From Borreliella afzelii (lineage in GTDB: Bacteria > Spirochaetota > Spirochaetia > Borreliales > Borreliaceae): a stretch of DNA of 64,000 nucleotides. The stretch covers positions 310,001-374,000 of the forward strand of contig NZ_JACHGM010000001.1 of NCBI RefSeq assembly GCF_014202295.1. Direction: 5' to 3'. Below are positions 1 through 9,729 of the stretch, one piece after another; position 1 is the first letter of the stretch; each line of letters starts with the position of its first letter. The translations under genes were made by a program, and so were the position numbers. The notes beneath the pieces were generated by a model. It did not search any database, was not told the DNA's origin, and saw only the letters and a list, made by a program, of their open reading frames with translations.

Positions 1-1118
1 TAGGCTACAATTGAACCCGCACCAGAGCCACGCCCAGCTCCAACAGGAATATCATGATCATGAGCAAATTTAATAAAATCCCAAACAATCAAAAAATAGC
101 CTTCAAAACCCATCCTAATTATCACGCTCAATTCATAAAAGGCTCTATCTTTTATTTTGCTTGTCAAAGTTTTATATCTAAATTTTAACCCCTCAAGAGT
201 GAGATATTCTAAATATTCACCAAGAGTATTAAATTCAATGGGAATTTGATAATCAGGTAAAATAGGGCCTGGAAAAGTTATTTTAAAATCATCACACTTT
301 TCTGCAATCCTTACAGTATTTTCTAAAGCTTCGGGCAAATCATTAAAAAGTTCACACATCTCCTCTTGAGATTTAATATAAAATTCATTTGTCTCCATTT
401 TCAGTCTATTCTCATCGCTTTTTTTAGCACCAGTCCCAATACAAACAATGATATCTTGAGCAGATGCATCTTCTCTATTAACATAATGAGAATCATTAGC
501 TACTGTTAAAGGAACTCCAAGCTCCTTAGAATATTCAACTAACCGTTCATTTACAATGTCTTGATCTTTAATGCCATGCCTTTGAAGCTCAAGATAAAAA
601 TCATTGCCAAAAACTTTTTTAAACCAAAGAATTTCGTTCTTAGCATCTTCAAATCTATTGGCCAAAATAAGTCTTGGGATGAGTCCCCCAATGCAAGCTG
701 AAGTACAAATTAAACCTTCTGAATATTTTTCAAGATCCTCTTTATCTATCCTTGGACGATAATAAAACCCTTCAAGATAAGAAATACTTGTTAACTTTAA
801 TAAGTTTTTATAACCCAGCTCATTCTTGGCAAGCAAAATTAAATGGTAAGACATTTTTCCAAGATCATCATGTTTTTTTAAAAACTTAGAAGTTTTTGCC
901 ATATAAGCTTCAATGCCAATTATTGGCTTAATCCCCGCTTTTTTAGCTTCTTTATAGAATTTAATAGCTCCAAAAAGATTACCATGATCTGTTAATGCAA
1001 TATGTGACATATTGCATTTTTTTGCTTTTGATATAATATCTGATATTTTTGCAGCTCCATCCAAAAGAGAATAATCTGAATGAACATGAAGATGAATAAA
1101 CTTAGCCCTAAAACTCAT
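1..1118 (-). CDS. dnaE: DNA polymerase III alpha subunit, N-terminal part (cut by window edge)
   Basis: This is the replicative DNA polymerase catalytic subunit. About 372 codons lie in the window, out of roughly 1150 in the family, and the reading frame is still open at base 1. The start is ATG at 1116-1118 and the protein begins [20 protein letters not shown], the PHP domain with its HxH metal-binding motif. Next to the left edge is the GRGSGAGS motif that opens the polymerase domain. No strong Shine-Dalgarno sequence precedes the ATG; only TAGGT is adjacent. Identity is certain from these motifs. It is transcribed leftward, like the chemoreceptor gene upstream of it. Confidence 0.97.
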   Translation of the reverse strand, partial: MSFRAKFIHLHVHSDYSLLDGAAKISDIISKAKKCNMSHIALTDHGNLFGAIKFYKEAKKAGIKPIIGIEAYMAKTSKFLKKHDDLGKMSYHLILLAKNELGYKNLLKLTSISYLEGFYYRPRIDKEDLEKYSEGLICTSACIGGLIPRLILANRFEDAKNEILWFKKVFGNDFYLELQRHGIKDQDIVNERLVEYSKELGVPLTVANDSHYVNREDASAQDIIVCIGTGAKKSDENRLKMETNEFYIKSQEEMCELFNDLPEALENTVRIAEKCDDFKITFPGPILPDYQIPIEFNTLGEYLEYLTLEGLKFRYKTLTSKIKDRAFYELSVIIRMGFEGYFLIVWDFIKFAHDHDIPVGAGRGSGAGSIVA

Positions 1119-1247
1119 ACCTAAAATTATTTTATCAAAATAAAACTTGATTTTTAACAAACCCTAGTCAAATAAATAAAAATTAAAAAAGCCATAATAA
1201 TTTTAAATCTCTAATTTAAATTATTGCAACAACTCTTATCAAAATGA

Positions 1248-2420
1248 TTAAGAGAAAATACTAATTCCTTGATTATCCAATTCAATTACCATTTTTTTAA
1301 TGTGCTCAAGTTTTCTGACAATTTCTTCGGATAAACTCTCAGCTTGAGACAAAAAATCTTTAGCTTGCCTTAAGCCACTATCATTACGATTTTCTACCCT
1401 AAATATAATTAAAATTTCAGCTGCAAACTTATTAATATTTAAATAAGGAATATATACTTCTTCCCACAACTGCTTAATAGCATCATTCTTGGGAGACAAT
1501 CCTTTATAAAACAATCCAAATCCATGCTTGGAAGCATCTGTTTGAATGAATAATGCCCTTTGTCCTTCAACAATTAATCTCAAACTATTAATCCAAGAAA
1601 ATTGTTCTGAAAGAATAAATTCTAGCTCTTTTAAAAATTCATCATTAGAAAGTACAAAAGTATCAGAACCAATCAAAGAATCACAATTCTTTGAATAATA
1701 AGCCATATTAGCATCTATGCTCTCAAGACTTTCAAATAAAGAAGAAAATTCCTCCTGACTTTTTGAAAAGCGCTTAAATATACTCTCAAGATAATTAAGT
1801 TGTTCAAGAATCTCAGCAAAGAACTTATCAATATCAATCTGCAAATCCATAAGGTTATGAGAAATTAAATCTTTAGAAACCTCCTCAATTTCCTTTACAG
1901 AAATCATATTCATAACACCTTTTGCCTGATCAGAAAGTCGCTTAATCTCATCTGCAACAACAGAAAATCCTTTACCATATTCTTTAGCTCTTGCAGCCTC
2001 AAGCTTTGCATTAAGAGAAATCATATTGGTAGCGCCTAAAAAACTACTTATTGTCTCCAAGCTTCCCTGAATTCCAACAATAACAGAAGATATTTGATTT
2101 AGCTTTTCCTTGCTATTTTTACTAATATCACTAAAAATAACGCTTATCTGATCACGAGCATTATTTGTAATCTTAACAAGAACGGAAAATATATGGTCAA
2201 AATCTTCTACCCCAGAAAACAAAATTCTTTGTAATGACTCAAATCCTATTTTTAAAGCAGCAATAGAAGCTTTGGTATGATAAAATCCCTTTAACATTTC
2301 CTTAACAGGAGCTTTATATTCATACGTACTCAAATCCTTTTTGTCATTGCCTACAGTATTTAAAAGGCTTGAATCAAAAACTTTTTCTTTCTTTTTTTTA
2401 AAAAACGAAAATTTTTTCAT
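1248..2420 (-). CDS. mcp1: Soluble methyl-accepting chemotaxis protein
   Basis: This 390-aa protein is a chemoreceptor without a signal peptide or membrane segment, so it should act in the cytoplasm. Residues about 125-170 carry the receptor hairpin tip (NMISLNAKLEAARAKEYGKG, then FSVVADEIKRLSDQAK), the part that contacts CheA and CheW. The first 15 residues are very basic. The last 140 residues (W at about 277, a HGFG motif, then a YIPYLNINKFAAEIL helix) follow the layout of the CZB zinc-binding domain found at the C-terminus of soluble receptors, but most metal ligands are replaced. By gene order this is the B. burgdorferi Mcp1 gene. There is no Shine-Dalgarno sequence. A TAGAAT hexamer ends six bases before the ATG, so the mRNA may be leaderless. 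Confidence 0.9.
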   Translation of the reverse strand: MKKFSFFKKKKEKVFDSSLLNTVGNDKKDLSTYEYKAPVKEMLKGFYHTKASIAALKIGFESLQRILFSGVEDFDHIFSVLVKITNNARDQISVIFSDISKNSKEKLNQISSVIVGIQGSLETISSFLGATNMISLNAKLEAARAKEYGKGFSVVADEIKRLSDQAKGVMNMISVKEIEEVSKDLISHNLMDLQIDIDKFFAEILEQLNYLESIFKRFSKSQEEFSSLFESLESIDANMAYYSKNCDSLIGSDTFVLSNDEFLKELEFILSEQFSWINSLRLIVEGQRALFIQTDASKHGFGLFYKGLSPKNDAIKQLWEEVYIPYLNINKFAAEILIIFRVENRNDSGLRQAKDFLSQAESLSEEIVRKLEHIKKMVIELDNQGISIFS

Positions 2421-2426
2421 AAAGGG

Positions 2427-2455
2427 ATTCTACCATATTTTTTTTTTTTTGAATA
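2427..2455 (-). promoter_or_regulatory. Candidate promoter of the chemoreceptor gene, possibly leaderless
   Basis: On the minus strand a TAGAAT -10 hexamer (2427-2432) is separated from the ATG by only six bases. The position 17 bases further up holds TATTCA, a weak -35. The spacer contains a run of 13 A residues (2438-2450), which could vary in length by slippage. The -10 is clear but the -35 is poor. Confidence 0.4.
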
Positions 2456-2666
2456 GAGCCACAAGTACTTAATTTGACACATTATTCTAACTTTAATATC
2501 AAATCAAATACATCAATAAACAAAAAATATTTTTACATTTTAATGGTAAAAAATAATAAAAATTAACACTTTGACATAAATTTAAGCTTTCACCTTAAAC
2601 CATAAAATCATTTAAATATACAAATTATTCTCCTTATTTAATTAAATTTACAGCTAATATTAAATT

Positions 2667-3257
2667 TTATTTACTTCTTTTTATCCAAGAGTAACGCCCG
2701 CTAGCTTCATTATACTCAAAAAGAGCATCTCTGTAAGAAAAAAAACATAAAAAAATATTTATAAACTCTTCTAATTTAGCCTTAACTTTTGGCAAGTTAA
2801 AATCATTGTCAAAATTAAAAATATCGTCTGATTCTGTTGTAAATAATTTATCATCTTGCTTAAGAATAACTTTTTTGGGTTGCCAAAAAAGAACATTGGT
2901 TTTTTTGTCTTGAAGAAAAAATCTATTAAATTCATAATCAAGATCAACTTGATCCGTTTTTGCCTCAACAATCCCAATAATAACGCATCTTTCATGATCA
3001 ATTCTTTTAATCAAAACAGCATCCGTAAGCACAACTCTCTCGCCAACTTCAAGAGCAAACTGTTCTTCTATCTCATATTGCTTATTAAAAGGAAGATTTG
3101 CAATTTTCCTAAAAAGATTGAGAAGTATGTACTTGGTGCTCATCTCTTTATTGTTTACCCTAAGACAAGGAATCTTCATTCTATACTTAAGCTCATCGAA
3201 AAAATATTTAACTAGTCTTTTCATTAAAATTGTTTTTCTAATGTCTTCTTCTTTCAT
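2667..3257 (-). CDS. Unknown protein with PD-(D/E)XK nuclease-like signature
   Basis: This 196-aa protein starts at ATG after a good AGGAGG. I do not recognise it as a named gene. Residues 75-101 read as beta strand, D79, two further strands, then IGIVEAK with E98 and K100. That is the order and spacing (D-x18-E-x-K) of PD-(D/E)XK nuclease folds, including the N-terminal domains of some restriction enzymes. A strand-like NVLFWQPKKVIL follows at about 121-132. There is no signal peptide or membrane segment. The neighbours are the chemoreceptor downstream and a small membrane protein on the other strand, and neither suggests a role. Nuclease activity is inference from the motif only. Confidence 0.75.
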   Translation of the reverse strand: MKEEDIRKTILMKRLVKYFFDELKYRMKIPCLRVNNKEMSTKYILLNLFRKIANLPFNKQYEIEEQFALEVGERVVLTDAVLIKRIDHERCVIIGIVEAKTDQVDLDYEFNRFFLQDKKTNVLFWQPKKVILKQDDKLFTTESDDIFNFDNDFNLPKVKAKLEEFINIFLCFFSYRDALFEYNEASGRYSWIKRSK

Positions 3258-3394
3258 TCAATCCTCCTAATAAAAATTGCCAAAAATTAAAACTATTATA
3301 AAAAAATAATAAACAGAATAGTACTAAATAAATCAAAATACTTTATTATATACTAATTATAATTAAATCATTGCCTAAAATGAAGGGGAAAATT

Positions 3395-3919
3395 ATGTTA
3401 ATCAAATTTATGTTCTCAAATATTAATCTAATATTAATAGTCAGCATGACTTTATTTAATATATTATTAGAAATAATGTATCGCAAAATATTATTAAAAA
3501 AAATAATTGGCAATGTCAACACATTAAATACTCAAAACAAACAATACAAAATAATTGTTATCGTTGTTTTAGCTTTTAATTACCTATTACAAAGTTTTTT
3601 AATCAACGCTCTTATCAATTTATTTAACAATTTAATAACCCTAACTAACAACTCTCTTGAAGGCCTAACAAGCTTAAATTATAATGTATTATCTGCAATA
3701 CTAATATCTAGCATAACTTGGCTTGCATTTAGCTTACCTAATGTAATAAAAGATATAATCTATAAAAAAAGACCGTTTAATTTGACAATAGCTAATGCTT
3801 TTTTCGACCTTTTAATAATAATATTGCTAACCATATTCTCTAAATTATTTTTAAGCTATAAAATATTGCAATTTGAGAATACTACAAACATTAATTTTGA
3901 AAACCTACCTACCCACTAA
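3395..3919 (+). CDS. Small four-helix membrane protein, unknown function
   Basis: The protein is about 174 aa with four hydrophobic segments (near residues 6-28, 48-74, 98-120 and 136-162 of this start) and short polar loops, so it should sit in the inner membrane. I chose ATG 3395 because AAGGGG (3383-3388) stands six bases before it. The frame also opens further up at TTG 3371 and ATG 3380, which would place the Shine-Dalgarno inside the gene. The sequence is rich in I, L and N with no catalytic motif visible. It converges with pyrG, whose stop lies 16 bases beyond. Confidence 0.8.
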   Translation: MLIKFMFSNINLILIVSMTLFNILLEIMYRKILLKKIIGNVNTLNTQNKQYKIIVIVVLAFNYLLQSFLINALINLFNNLITLTNNSLEGLTSLNYNVLSAILISSITWLAFSLPNVIKDIIYKKRPFNLTIANAFFDLLIIILLTIFSKLFLSYKILQFENTTNINFENLPTH

Positions 3920-3935
3920 GTAAATAAATAGGTCC

Positions 3936-5537
3936 TCAAATACAAGCTTTAATTAGCCCTAAAAAAAGCTTGGCTGGATTTTCTATTCTTGTAATAAGTT
4001 CTGGATGAAATTGGCAGGCTACAAAAAATTTATTTTTAGGAATTTCTATTAATTTTGCTATTTTAAAATCACTTGAAAATCCAGACACTATAAGTCCATT
4101 TTTTTCAAATAAATCTATATAATCATTATTAACTTCATACCTATGTCTAAATCTTTCGATTATCCTGTCTTGACCATAGAGCTTAAAAGCTATTGTATTT
4201 TTTTTAAGAATCACAGGATATCCTCCAAGCCTCATCGTAGCACCCTTATCCTTAATTTCCTTTTGTTCGGGAAGTAAATGAATAACAGGATTTTTTAAAG
4301 GTTTATCTTTTATTAGATTTTCCTCCGTATCAGCATCAAGTATCCCACAAACATTACGAGCAAATTCTATTACAGCAAGCTGCAAACCAAGACAAATTCC
4401 AAGAAAGGGAATATTATTCTCGCGAGCATATTTAATAGCAATAATCTTGCCCTCATATCCTTTACCTCCAAAGCCGCCGGGAACAATAATACCGTCAAAA
4501 TCCTTCAAACAGCTTTCATTTAAATCATTAGAATCAATGAGAGTGCTTTTAATAAGTAAATCCAAATTAGCTGCAACATGAACCAAAGACTCTCTAATTG
4601 ACGCATAAGAATCATCAAGTTCAGCATACTTACCACAAATAGCAATATTAATAATTTTTTTAGGCACAAAAAAATTAGATTTTATAATCCCTACAAGCCT
4701 TGAAAGCTCTTCTATTTTTGGGTCAACCTTAATATTCAACTTAGAACTTAAAATCTCATGCACACCTTGTTTGTAAAAAGATATGGGAATTTCATAAATA
4801 GTAGAAACATCAATATTATCAATAATAGAAGTACTCTCAACATTACAAAACATTGCTATTTTTTTTCTGATTTGATCTGTCAATACTTGAGAACTTCTAG
4901 CAATAATCAAATCAGGGAAAATGCCTGCTTTATTTAAAGTTTTAACACTTTGTTGAGTGGGTTTAGATTTTTGCTCATTAATTCCAACTGGACTTGGTAC
5001 ATAGGTTAAATGAATAAAAGCAATATTACCACTTCCAACCTCATGTCTTATTTGCCTTACTGTCTCAATAAATAAAATATTTTCCATATCCCCTACGGTT
5101 CCACCAATTTCAATTATCAACATCTCGCTATTCTCAGAACTTGCAATCTGAAAAATTGTAGACTTAATCTCATCAGTAACATGCGGAATAAGCTGAACTG
5201 TTCTTCCCAAATATTTACCCTTTCGCTCATTTTCAAGTATTTTTTTGTATATTTTGCCCATTGTAATGTTCCAACTAGACTTAGCATTAAGATTTAAAAA
5301 CCTCTCATAATGACCAAAGTCCATATCAACCTCTCCTCCATCATCAAGAACAAAAACCTCTCCATGCTCAACAGGATTAATAGTCCCAGGATCAGTATTT
5401 AAATATCCATCACATTTAATTGGAGTAACCCTAAAATCATATCTAAACAGCCTTGCAATACTTGCCGATGTAACTCCTTTGCCAATTCCAGAGATTACGC
5501 CCCCTGTTATTACTAAAATCTTTAAGTTTTTTTTCAT
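3936..5537 (-). CDS. pyrG: CTP synthase
   Basis: PyrG makes CTP from UTP, ATP and glutamine. The 533-aa length is normal. The N-terminal synthetase half carries the nucleotide loop ([15 protein letters not shown]) and the [10 protein letters not shown] segment. The C-terminal class I glutamine amidotransferase half shows GICLGLQLA with the nucleophile cysteine and the CQFHPE histidine-glutamate pair. The start codon follows GGGGT. With pyrH at 8.7 kb it supplies pyrimidine nucleotides. The window shows no other UTP- or CTP-forming genes. Confidence 0.98.
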   Translation of the reverse strand: MKKNLKILVITGGVISGIGKGVTSASIARLFRYDFRVTPIKCDGYLNTDPGTINPVEHGEVFVLDDGGEVDMDFGHYERFLNLNAKSSWNITMGKIYKKILENERKGKYLGRTVQLIPHVTDEIKSTIFQIASSENSEMLIIEIGGTVGDMENILFIETVRQIRHEVGSGNIAFIHLTYVPSPVGINEQKSKPTQQSVKTLNKAGIFPDLIIARSSQVLTDQIRKKIAMFCNVESTSIIDNIDVSTIYEIPISFYKQGVHEILSSKLNIKVDPKIEELSRLVGIIKSNFFVPKKIINIAICGKYAELDDSYASIRESLVHVAANLDLLIKSTLIDSNDLNESCLKDFDGIIVPGGFGGKGYEGKIIAIKYARENNIPFLGICLGLQLAVIEFARNVCGILDADTEENLIKDKPLKNPVIHLLPEQKEIKDKGATMRLGGYPVILKKNTIAFKLYGQDRIIERFRHRYEVNNDYIDLFEKNGLIVSGFSSDFKIAKLIEIPKNKFFVACQFHPELITRIENPAKLFLGLIKACI

Positions 5538-5709
5538 CTATACCCCAAAATTAAACATTTAAATTCCAAACCAATTAAGCTTACGCTTAAGAAGAATACA
5601 TAAATCACATACTTACTTACATTAAAACAAACAAAAATATTAAAATAAAAATTATTAATTTAGCTACAAAGCTATTTCTAAGCCTTTGTTTTAAATCTTT
5701 TAAACTATT

Positions 5710-6561
5710 TTAATCATACTTAACAAAGCAATATAATGAGCCTTTAGTTAAATAATAATAATTAAACATTGCCAAAAAAACTAAAAATCCTACAATAGCA
5801 AACAAATTGCTTTTTTTTCTAACACTTCCAAATTCTGCTATCTTAAAATATGAAGCTAAATATAAAAAAAATACCGAACTATAAACCATTTTAAAAAAAA
5901 AGTCGCCTAAAAATCTATCAAGAGAAAAAATTAAATCCGAAGAACATGGTGAATATTTAAAAACCAAATGCAAAAAAGATGTGAAAAAAAACAATAAAAC
6001 AATGGTCCCTAAAAAAAATATCAAAAGCTTAACAAAAGGATGCGTTTTAAAAGTTATTCTAAAAAACATGAAGATTGGAAAAATAGATAAAAAATTAAAA
6101 TAACTAAAAAAGAAAAAATCAGAAAGATATTTTAATTCTAAGAATACAGCACTCTCGCCTCTTAAAAAGAATGCACTATCTAGAAATAAAAAAATATTAA
6201 ACCCTAAATAATAAAAAAATATTAAAATCAAAGGTAACGCAAATAAATATTTAATTAAATTGAAAAAATAATGCTCAAAAGTTGAAACAGGCAAAGATAA
6301 ATAAAGAATATTTCTAAACGGATCGTGAATTACTTTATAATAATTACACATAGCAAACATCGATACAATCAAGGTTAAAATCAAAATTTTGGGAACAAAA
6401 AATCTTAAAAAATCAATTGGTGTAACATTAAAATAAAATCTAACTAGAAAATAAGATATAAATATCATTCCTAAAATTTTAACTATTAACAAACCATAGA
6501 ATTTTTTATTATAAAAAAAATCAAAATAAAATAAATTTAAAAATCTTTTTAAGCAAAACAT
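5710..6561 (-). CDS. Membrane component of a two-gene ABC transporter
   Basis: This 283-aa protein has six or seven strongly hydrophobic segments and a very high Phe content, and no soluble domain. It begins seven bases after the stop of the ABC ATPase gene, whose last codons contain its GGAGAGG ribosome binding site, so the two are translationally linked and very likely form one transporter. ATPase-plus-single-permease pairs of this kind (ABC-2 type) usually export small molecules, lipids or peptides. The substrate cannot be read from the sequence. Confidence 0.8.
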   Translation of the reverse strand: MFCLKRFLNLFYFDFFYNKKFYGLLIVKILGMIFISYFLVRFYFNVTPIDFLRFFVPKILILTLIVSMFAMCNYYKVIHDPFRNILYLSLPVSTFEHYFFNLIKYLFALPLILIFFYYLGFNIFLFLDSAFFLRGESAVFLELKYLSDFFFFSYFNFLSIFPIFMFFRITFKTHPFVKLLIFFLGTIVLLFFFTSFLHLVFKYSPCSSDLIFSLDRFLGDFFFKMVYSSVFFLYLASYFKIAEFGSVRKKSNLFAIVGFLVFLAMFNYYYLTKGSLYCFVKYD

Positions 6562-6567
6562 CTTTTT

Positions 6568-7374
6568 TTACCTCTCCTTTTTACTTTCAGTAACATATAA
6601 AAAGAAAAATTCAATATCAACAACTTCAGCTCCATTGCTACTCTCAAAATAAAGTGCTTTAAACCCATCTTTATTTTTTTCATAATACAATTCATTTCCA
6701 TTTAGTTCACTGATAGTTTTAATCTTATAATTTTTATTAATATAAGATACTGAATTGGAAAAAAGAATTGACTTTTCTCCAACAATAATTAAATAATCTA
6801 CAACTCCTGTCAAATCCCTTACATTGTGGCCTGTAATAAAAATTACTCTATCATTTAAACTAGAAAGCACATTTCTAAAGGTATTTTTTGAAACAATATC
6901 AAGACTATTTGTTGGCTCGTCAAATAACAGGTAAGAAACATTTGTAGCTAGAGAAAATGCAATAATACTTTTTTTCTTTTGTCCAAAAGAAGCTGAAGAT
7001 AGATCAAGAGAACTATCGAGATTAAAATCTAATAAATATTTTTCAAATTCTGCCTTATTAAAATTTGGATAAAATCTAGACAAAGCTTTACTGTATTCAG
7101 CCAAAGACAATCCAGGAAGTGAAAATTCTTCAGGAATAAAAAATAAATTCACTAAATTCAAAGGATCTCTTGGAAAAACTGCTAAAGAGTTAAACAAAAC
7201 CTGCCCTTTTAGTGGCTCTAAAAGTCCGCTTACAAGTTTAAGTAAAGTTGTTTTTCCAACTCCATTTTTACCAAGAAGCAAATAAGCTTGGGGGGTCTTA
7301 ATGTTTAAATTTAAATCTGAGTAAACTTCTTTTCTCTTATAGGAAAATTTTACATTAATAGCTTCAATAGCCAT
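6568..7374 (-). CDS. ABC transporter ATP-binding protein
   Basis: This 268-aa protein couples ATP hydrolysis to transport. Visible motifs are Walker A (GKNGVGKTT, residues 35-43), a divergent signature SASFGQKK at 128-135 in place of LSGGQ, Walker B YLLFDEPTNSLD (148-159) and the switch histidine in TGHNV (H183). The start ATG follows AAGGAG. The gene lies directly before the membrane protein at 5710-6561, its probable partner. The C-terminal 60 residues are an extension of no recognised fold. Substrate is unknown. Confidence 0.93.
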   Translation of the reverse strand: MAIEAINVKFSYKRKEVYSDLNLNIKTPQAYLLLGKNGVGKTTLLKLVSGLLEPLKGQVLFNSLAVFPRDPLNLVNLFFIPEEFSLPGLSLAEYSKALSRFYPNFNKAEFEKYLLDFNLDSSLDLSSASFGQKKKSIIAFSLATNVSYLLFDEPTNSLDIVSKNTFRNVLSSLNDRVIFITGHNVRDLTGVVDYLIIVGEKSILFSNSVSYINKNYKIKTISELNGNELYYEKNKDGFKALYFESSNGAEVVDIEFFFLYVTESKKER

Positions 7375-7436
7375 AAATACTCCTTAAAATTAAAGGTTAA
7401 AATATGGAAAAAATTAATTAACCCAAAAATATAAAT

Positions 7437-8501
7437 TCAATTTTTTATGAACAAGTTATAAATAAATATAGAAAAATTTACATAAAGTCTTGAGCTAAAA
7501 TTCCAAATTTTCAACATAATCCTAGGCAGAATTTGAATTTCGTTAAATCCAAAATTTTTTACATATTCATAACAATCTTGAAATTCAGACGAACATTTAA
7601 CCTCATCAAGAACAGAAATAAGCTTTTCTTTATAAGCCCTATAAACAAGCTTATCAGAAATATTCCAACCAATAATATAAATTTGCTTAAAAGAAATAAA
7701 ATAATAAAATTGCAAGAAAAATCTTTTATACAAATGTTGATATTCGTTAAAAACACCTTCTCTTTTTAATAAAGTTTCTATTGTATTAAGAGATAATTTA
7801 GCTTTATGCAAAACACTAATAGAAGAGCTCATGCTTCCCATTCTTTGGAAATTAGTATAAAAATAATTATTTACAAAAGAAACCTTAGAGGCTTTTAAAA
7901 AAATTTGCATAACAAAAATTATATCTTCAAATACTACATTTTGTTGGCGAATATTATTCTTTAAGATTAATTCTCGCCTAATCAATTTATCCCATAGCGT
8001 TCCAACAACAAAATTTTTCTTTCCAAAAGTTGCATAAACAGTAAAAAGCAAATTTTTAAACGCCTCTTTACCTGTTAATGGGTAATTAGGAAAAGGAAGA
8101 AGGGATTTTCTTTTTACATTTATTGCAAGAAAATAAACATAAAATTGGGAACAAACAATGTCAGAATTATCTGCCTTTGCCCGATTATACAAAACTTCAA
8201 GCATAGTACTCTCCACAGAATCATCACTGTCCCAATAAATAACATATTCCCCTTGGGCCTCAGAAAGACCTTTGTCTCTAGAAGCAGAAAGCCCCATATT
8301 TTTTTGACTAAAAATCTTAATAAAACTATACTTATTAGCATATTTTTCTGCTACTTCTAAGCTATTATCATAAGAACCATCGTTAATTAATATAATTTCT
8401 TTATCTTTTAATGTCTGATTAACAGCATCCTTTATCATTGCATCAAGAGTTTCAGCCGAATTAAAAAAACAAATAATAACAGAAACTTTATACTTATGCA
8501 C
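7437..8501 (-). CDS. Family 2 glycosyltransferase
   Basis: The protein is about 354 aa and has a GT-A fold transferase domain at the N-terminus: VSVIICFFNSAETL, then IILINDGSYDNS, then the DSDD motif in YWDSDDSVE that binds the nucleotide sugar and metal. The C-terminal 150 residues are hydrophobic and aromatic-rich, suggesting membrane contact. It probably adds a sugar to a glycolipid or other envelope acceptor. The frame opens at TTG 8513, but that codon overlaps the GGAGG. The GTG at 8499-8501, five bases after GGAGG, is the better start. Confidence 0.9.
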   Translation of the reverse strand: MHKYKVSVIICFFNSAETLDAMIKDAVNQTLKDKEIILINDGSYDNSLEVAEKYANKYSFIKIFSQKNMGLSASRDKGLSEAQGEYVIYWDSDDSVESTMLEVLYNRAKADNSDIVCSQFYVYFLAINVKRKSLLPFPNYPLTGKEAFKNLLFTVYATFGKKNFVVGTLWDKLIRRELILKNNIRQQNVVFEDIIFVMQIFLKASKVSFVNNYFYTNFQRMGSMSSSISVLHKAKLSLNTIETLLKREGVFNEYQHLYKRFFLQFYYFISFKQIYIIGWNISDKLVYRAYKEKLISVLDEVKCSSEFQDCYEYVKNFGFNEIQILPRIMLKIWNFSSRLYVNFSIFIYNLFIKN

Positions 8502-8573
8502 AATATCCTCCAAAATAAAAACTGCTAAGTAAAAACAAAGCTAAAACACTTCACAACAAATTCTTTTAATTTT

Positions 8574-8603
8574 TTGCATAACAATTAAATTGTAATATAT
8601 AAT
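8574..8603 (+). promoter_or_regulatory. Candidate pyrH promoter
   Basis: TTGCAT (8574-8579), an 18-base gap and a perfect TATAAT (8598-8603) lie 110 bases before pyrH, in the gap between it and the divergent glycosyltransferase gene. The -35 is weak and the -10 ideal. Confidence 0.45.
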
Positions 8604-8713
8604 CAACAAGTTTGTATGATTTTAAACTTATTTTTAATGAAAAGTTTAGCAGAAATTGATATATTATTAAAAGTAAAAAATTTAAAAAACATCAACCTAA
8701 ATAAGGAGCTTGA

Positions 8714-9403
8714 ATGCTTGAAATAATAAGTCTTGGAGGAGGAGTAATAAATTCAAATCAAATCAACATAGAATTCATTAAAAACTTTAAAAACTTTGTT
8801 TTTAAATGGTTACTAGAAAATGAAAAAAGAAAAATCATTTTAATAGTTGGTGGAGGAAAAGTTGCAAGAGAATACCAAGACGCCTACAAAAAAATAAACC
8901 CTAATTTTAAAGTTAGTGAGCTTGATGAGATTGGAATAATGTCAACAAAGTTGAACGCAGAATTTCTGTGTAAAGTAATGAATCCTCTTTGTAAAGATAA
9001 AATTGTTACTAATCCTTTAAAAAACTTTTCTTTTAAAGGGAAAATACTAATCGCTTCGGGCTGGAAATCGGGATTTTCAACAGATTACATTGCCGTAAAA
9101 TTTGCAGAAAAATTTAATAAAAAAGATATTATAAATATAACAAATGTAAATCAAGTTTACGATAAAGATCCAAAAAAATTCAAAAACGCAACGGCTTTTA
9201 AAAAATTAAATTGGGAACAATTACAAAACATTGTGGGTCAAAAGTGGAATCCAGGTTTAAATTTACCTTTTGATCCAATAGCAACAAAACTCTCTTCAAA
9301 GCTTGGACTTACCCTTTACATAGTAAATGGAAATAATATTGAAAACTTAGAAAAAGTTTTCAACAAAAATAATGATTTTTTGGGCACTGTTATAGTAAAA
9401 TAA
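8714..9403 (+). CDS. pyrH: UMP kinase, archaeal-type sequence
   Basis: PyrH phosphorylates UMP to UDP. The 229-aa protein has the amino-acid-kinase fold: ISLGGGVI at the N-terminus, ILIVGGGKVAREY, DEIGIMSTKLNA, the STDYIA phosphate-site region, NVNQVYDKDPKK and a closing FLGTVI. The DEIGI..T+LNA block and the STDYIAV segment fit the archaeal UMP-kinase subfamily better than the usual bacterial PyrH, which starts with a K-SGE motif. The start ATG follows AAGGAG. Transcription should run on into tRNA-Leu, which begins eight bases after the stop. Confidence 0.92.
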   Translation: MLEIISLGGGVINSNQINIEFIKNFKNFVFKWLLENEKRKIILIVGGGKVAREYQDAYKKINPNFKVSELDEIGIMSTKLNAEFLCKVMNPLCKDKIVTNPLKNFSFKGKILIASGWKSGFSTDYIAVKFAEKFNKKDIINITNVNQVYDKDPKKFKNATAFKKLNWEQLQNIVGQKWNPGLNLPFDPIATKLSSKLGLTLYIVNGNNIENLEKVFNKNNDFLGTVIVK

Positions 9404-9411
9404 AAGTTAAT

Positions 9412-9495
9412 GCCGGTATGGCGGAATTGGTAGACGCGTCAGACTCAAAATCTGATGGGGGCAACTTCGTGTCGGTTCGACTCCGACTACCGGTA
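9412..9495 (+). tRNA. tRNA-Leu (anticodon CAA)
   Basis: An 84-base tRNA with a long variable arm. The acceptor stem pairs GCCGGTA (9412-9418) with TACCGGT (9488-9494), with one G-U pair at the end and A as discriminator. The anticodon stem TCAGA/TCTGA encloses CTCAAAA, which gives CAA at 9446-9448 and reads UUG. CCA is not encoded. It follows pyrH by eight bases and has no promoter of its own that I can see. Confidence 0.97.
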
Positions 9496-9729
9496 TTCTA
9501 ATTGCTTTTTTAAAAACTTCAAAATTACCAAGTATTACTATATAATGATTGCTCTTTTAAGCAAAATTTAATTTCATAAATATTTATACTACTGAAATTT
9601 AACATCCTTATAATAAGGATAAAATATCCCCTTCAATACATTATCTTTATTCTAAAAGAACATATTGAAAATAATTTTAATTTTTAATAAAACACTTAAA
9701 AAGTCTACAAATTAACTACAAATAAAAAC

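Noticed and set aside
9604..9620. 17-base palindrome ATCCTTAT-A-ATAAGGAT near the end of cheY2
   Set aside because: It lies over 100 bases past the gene and has no T run. Such short AT palindromes are expected often in sequence of this composition.
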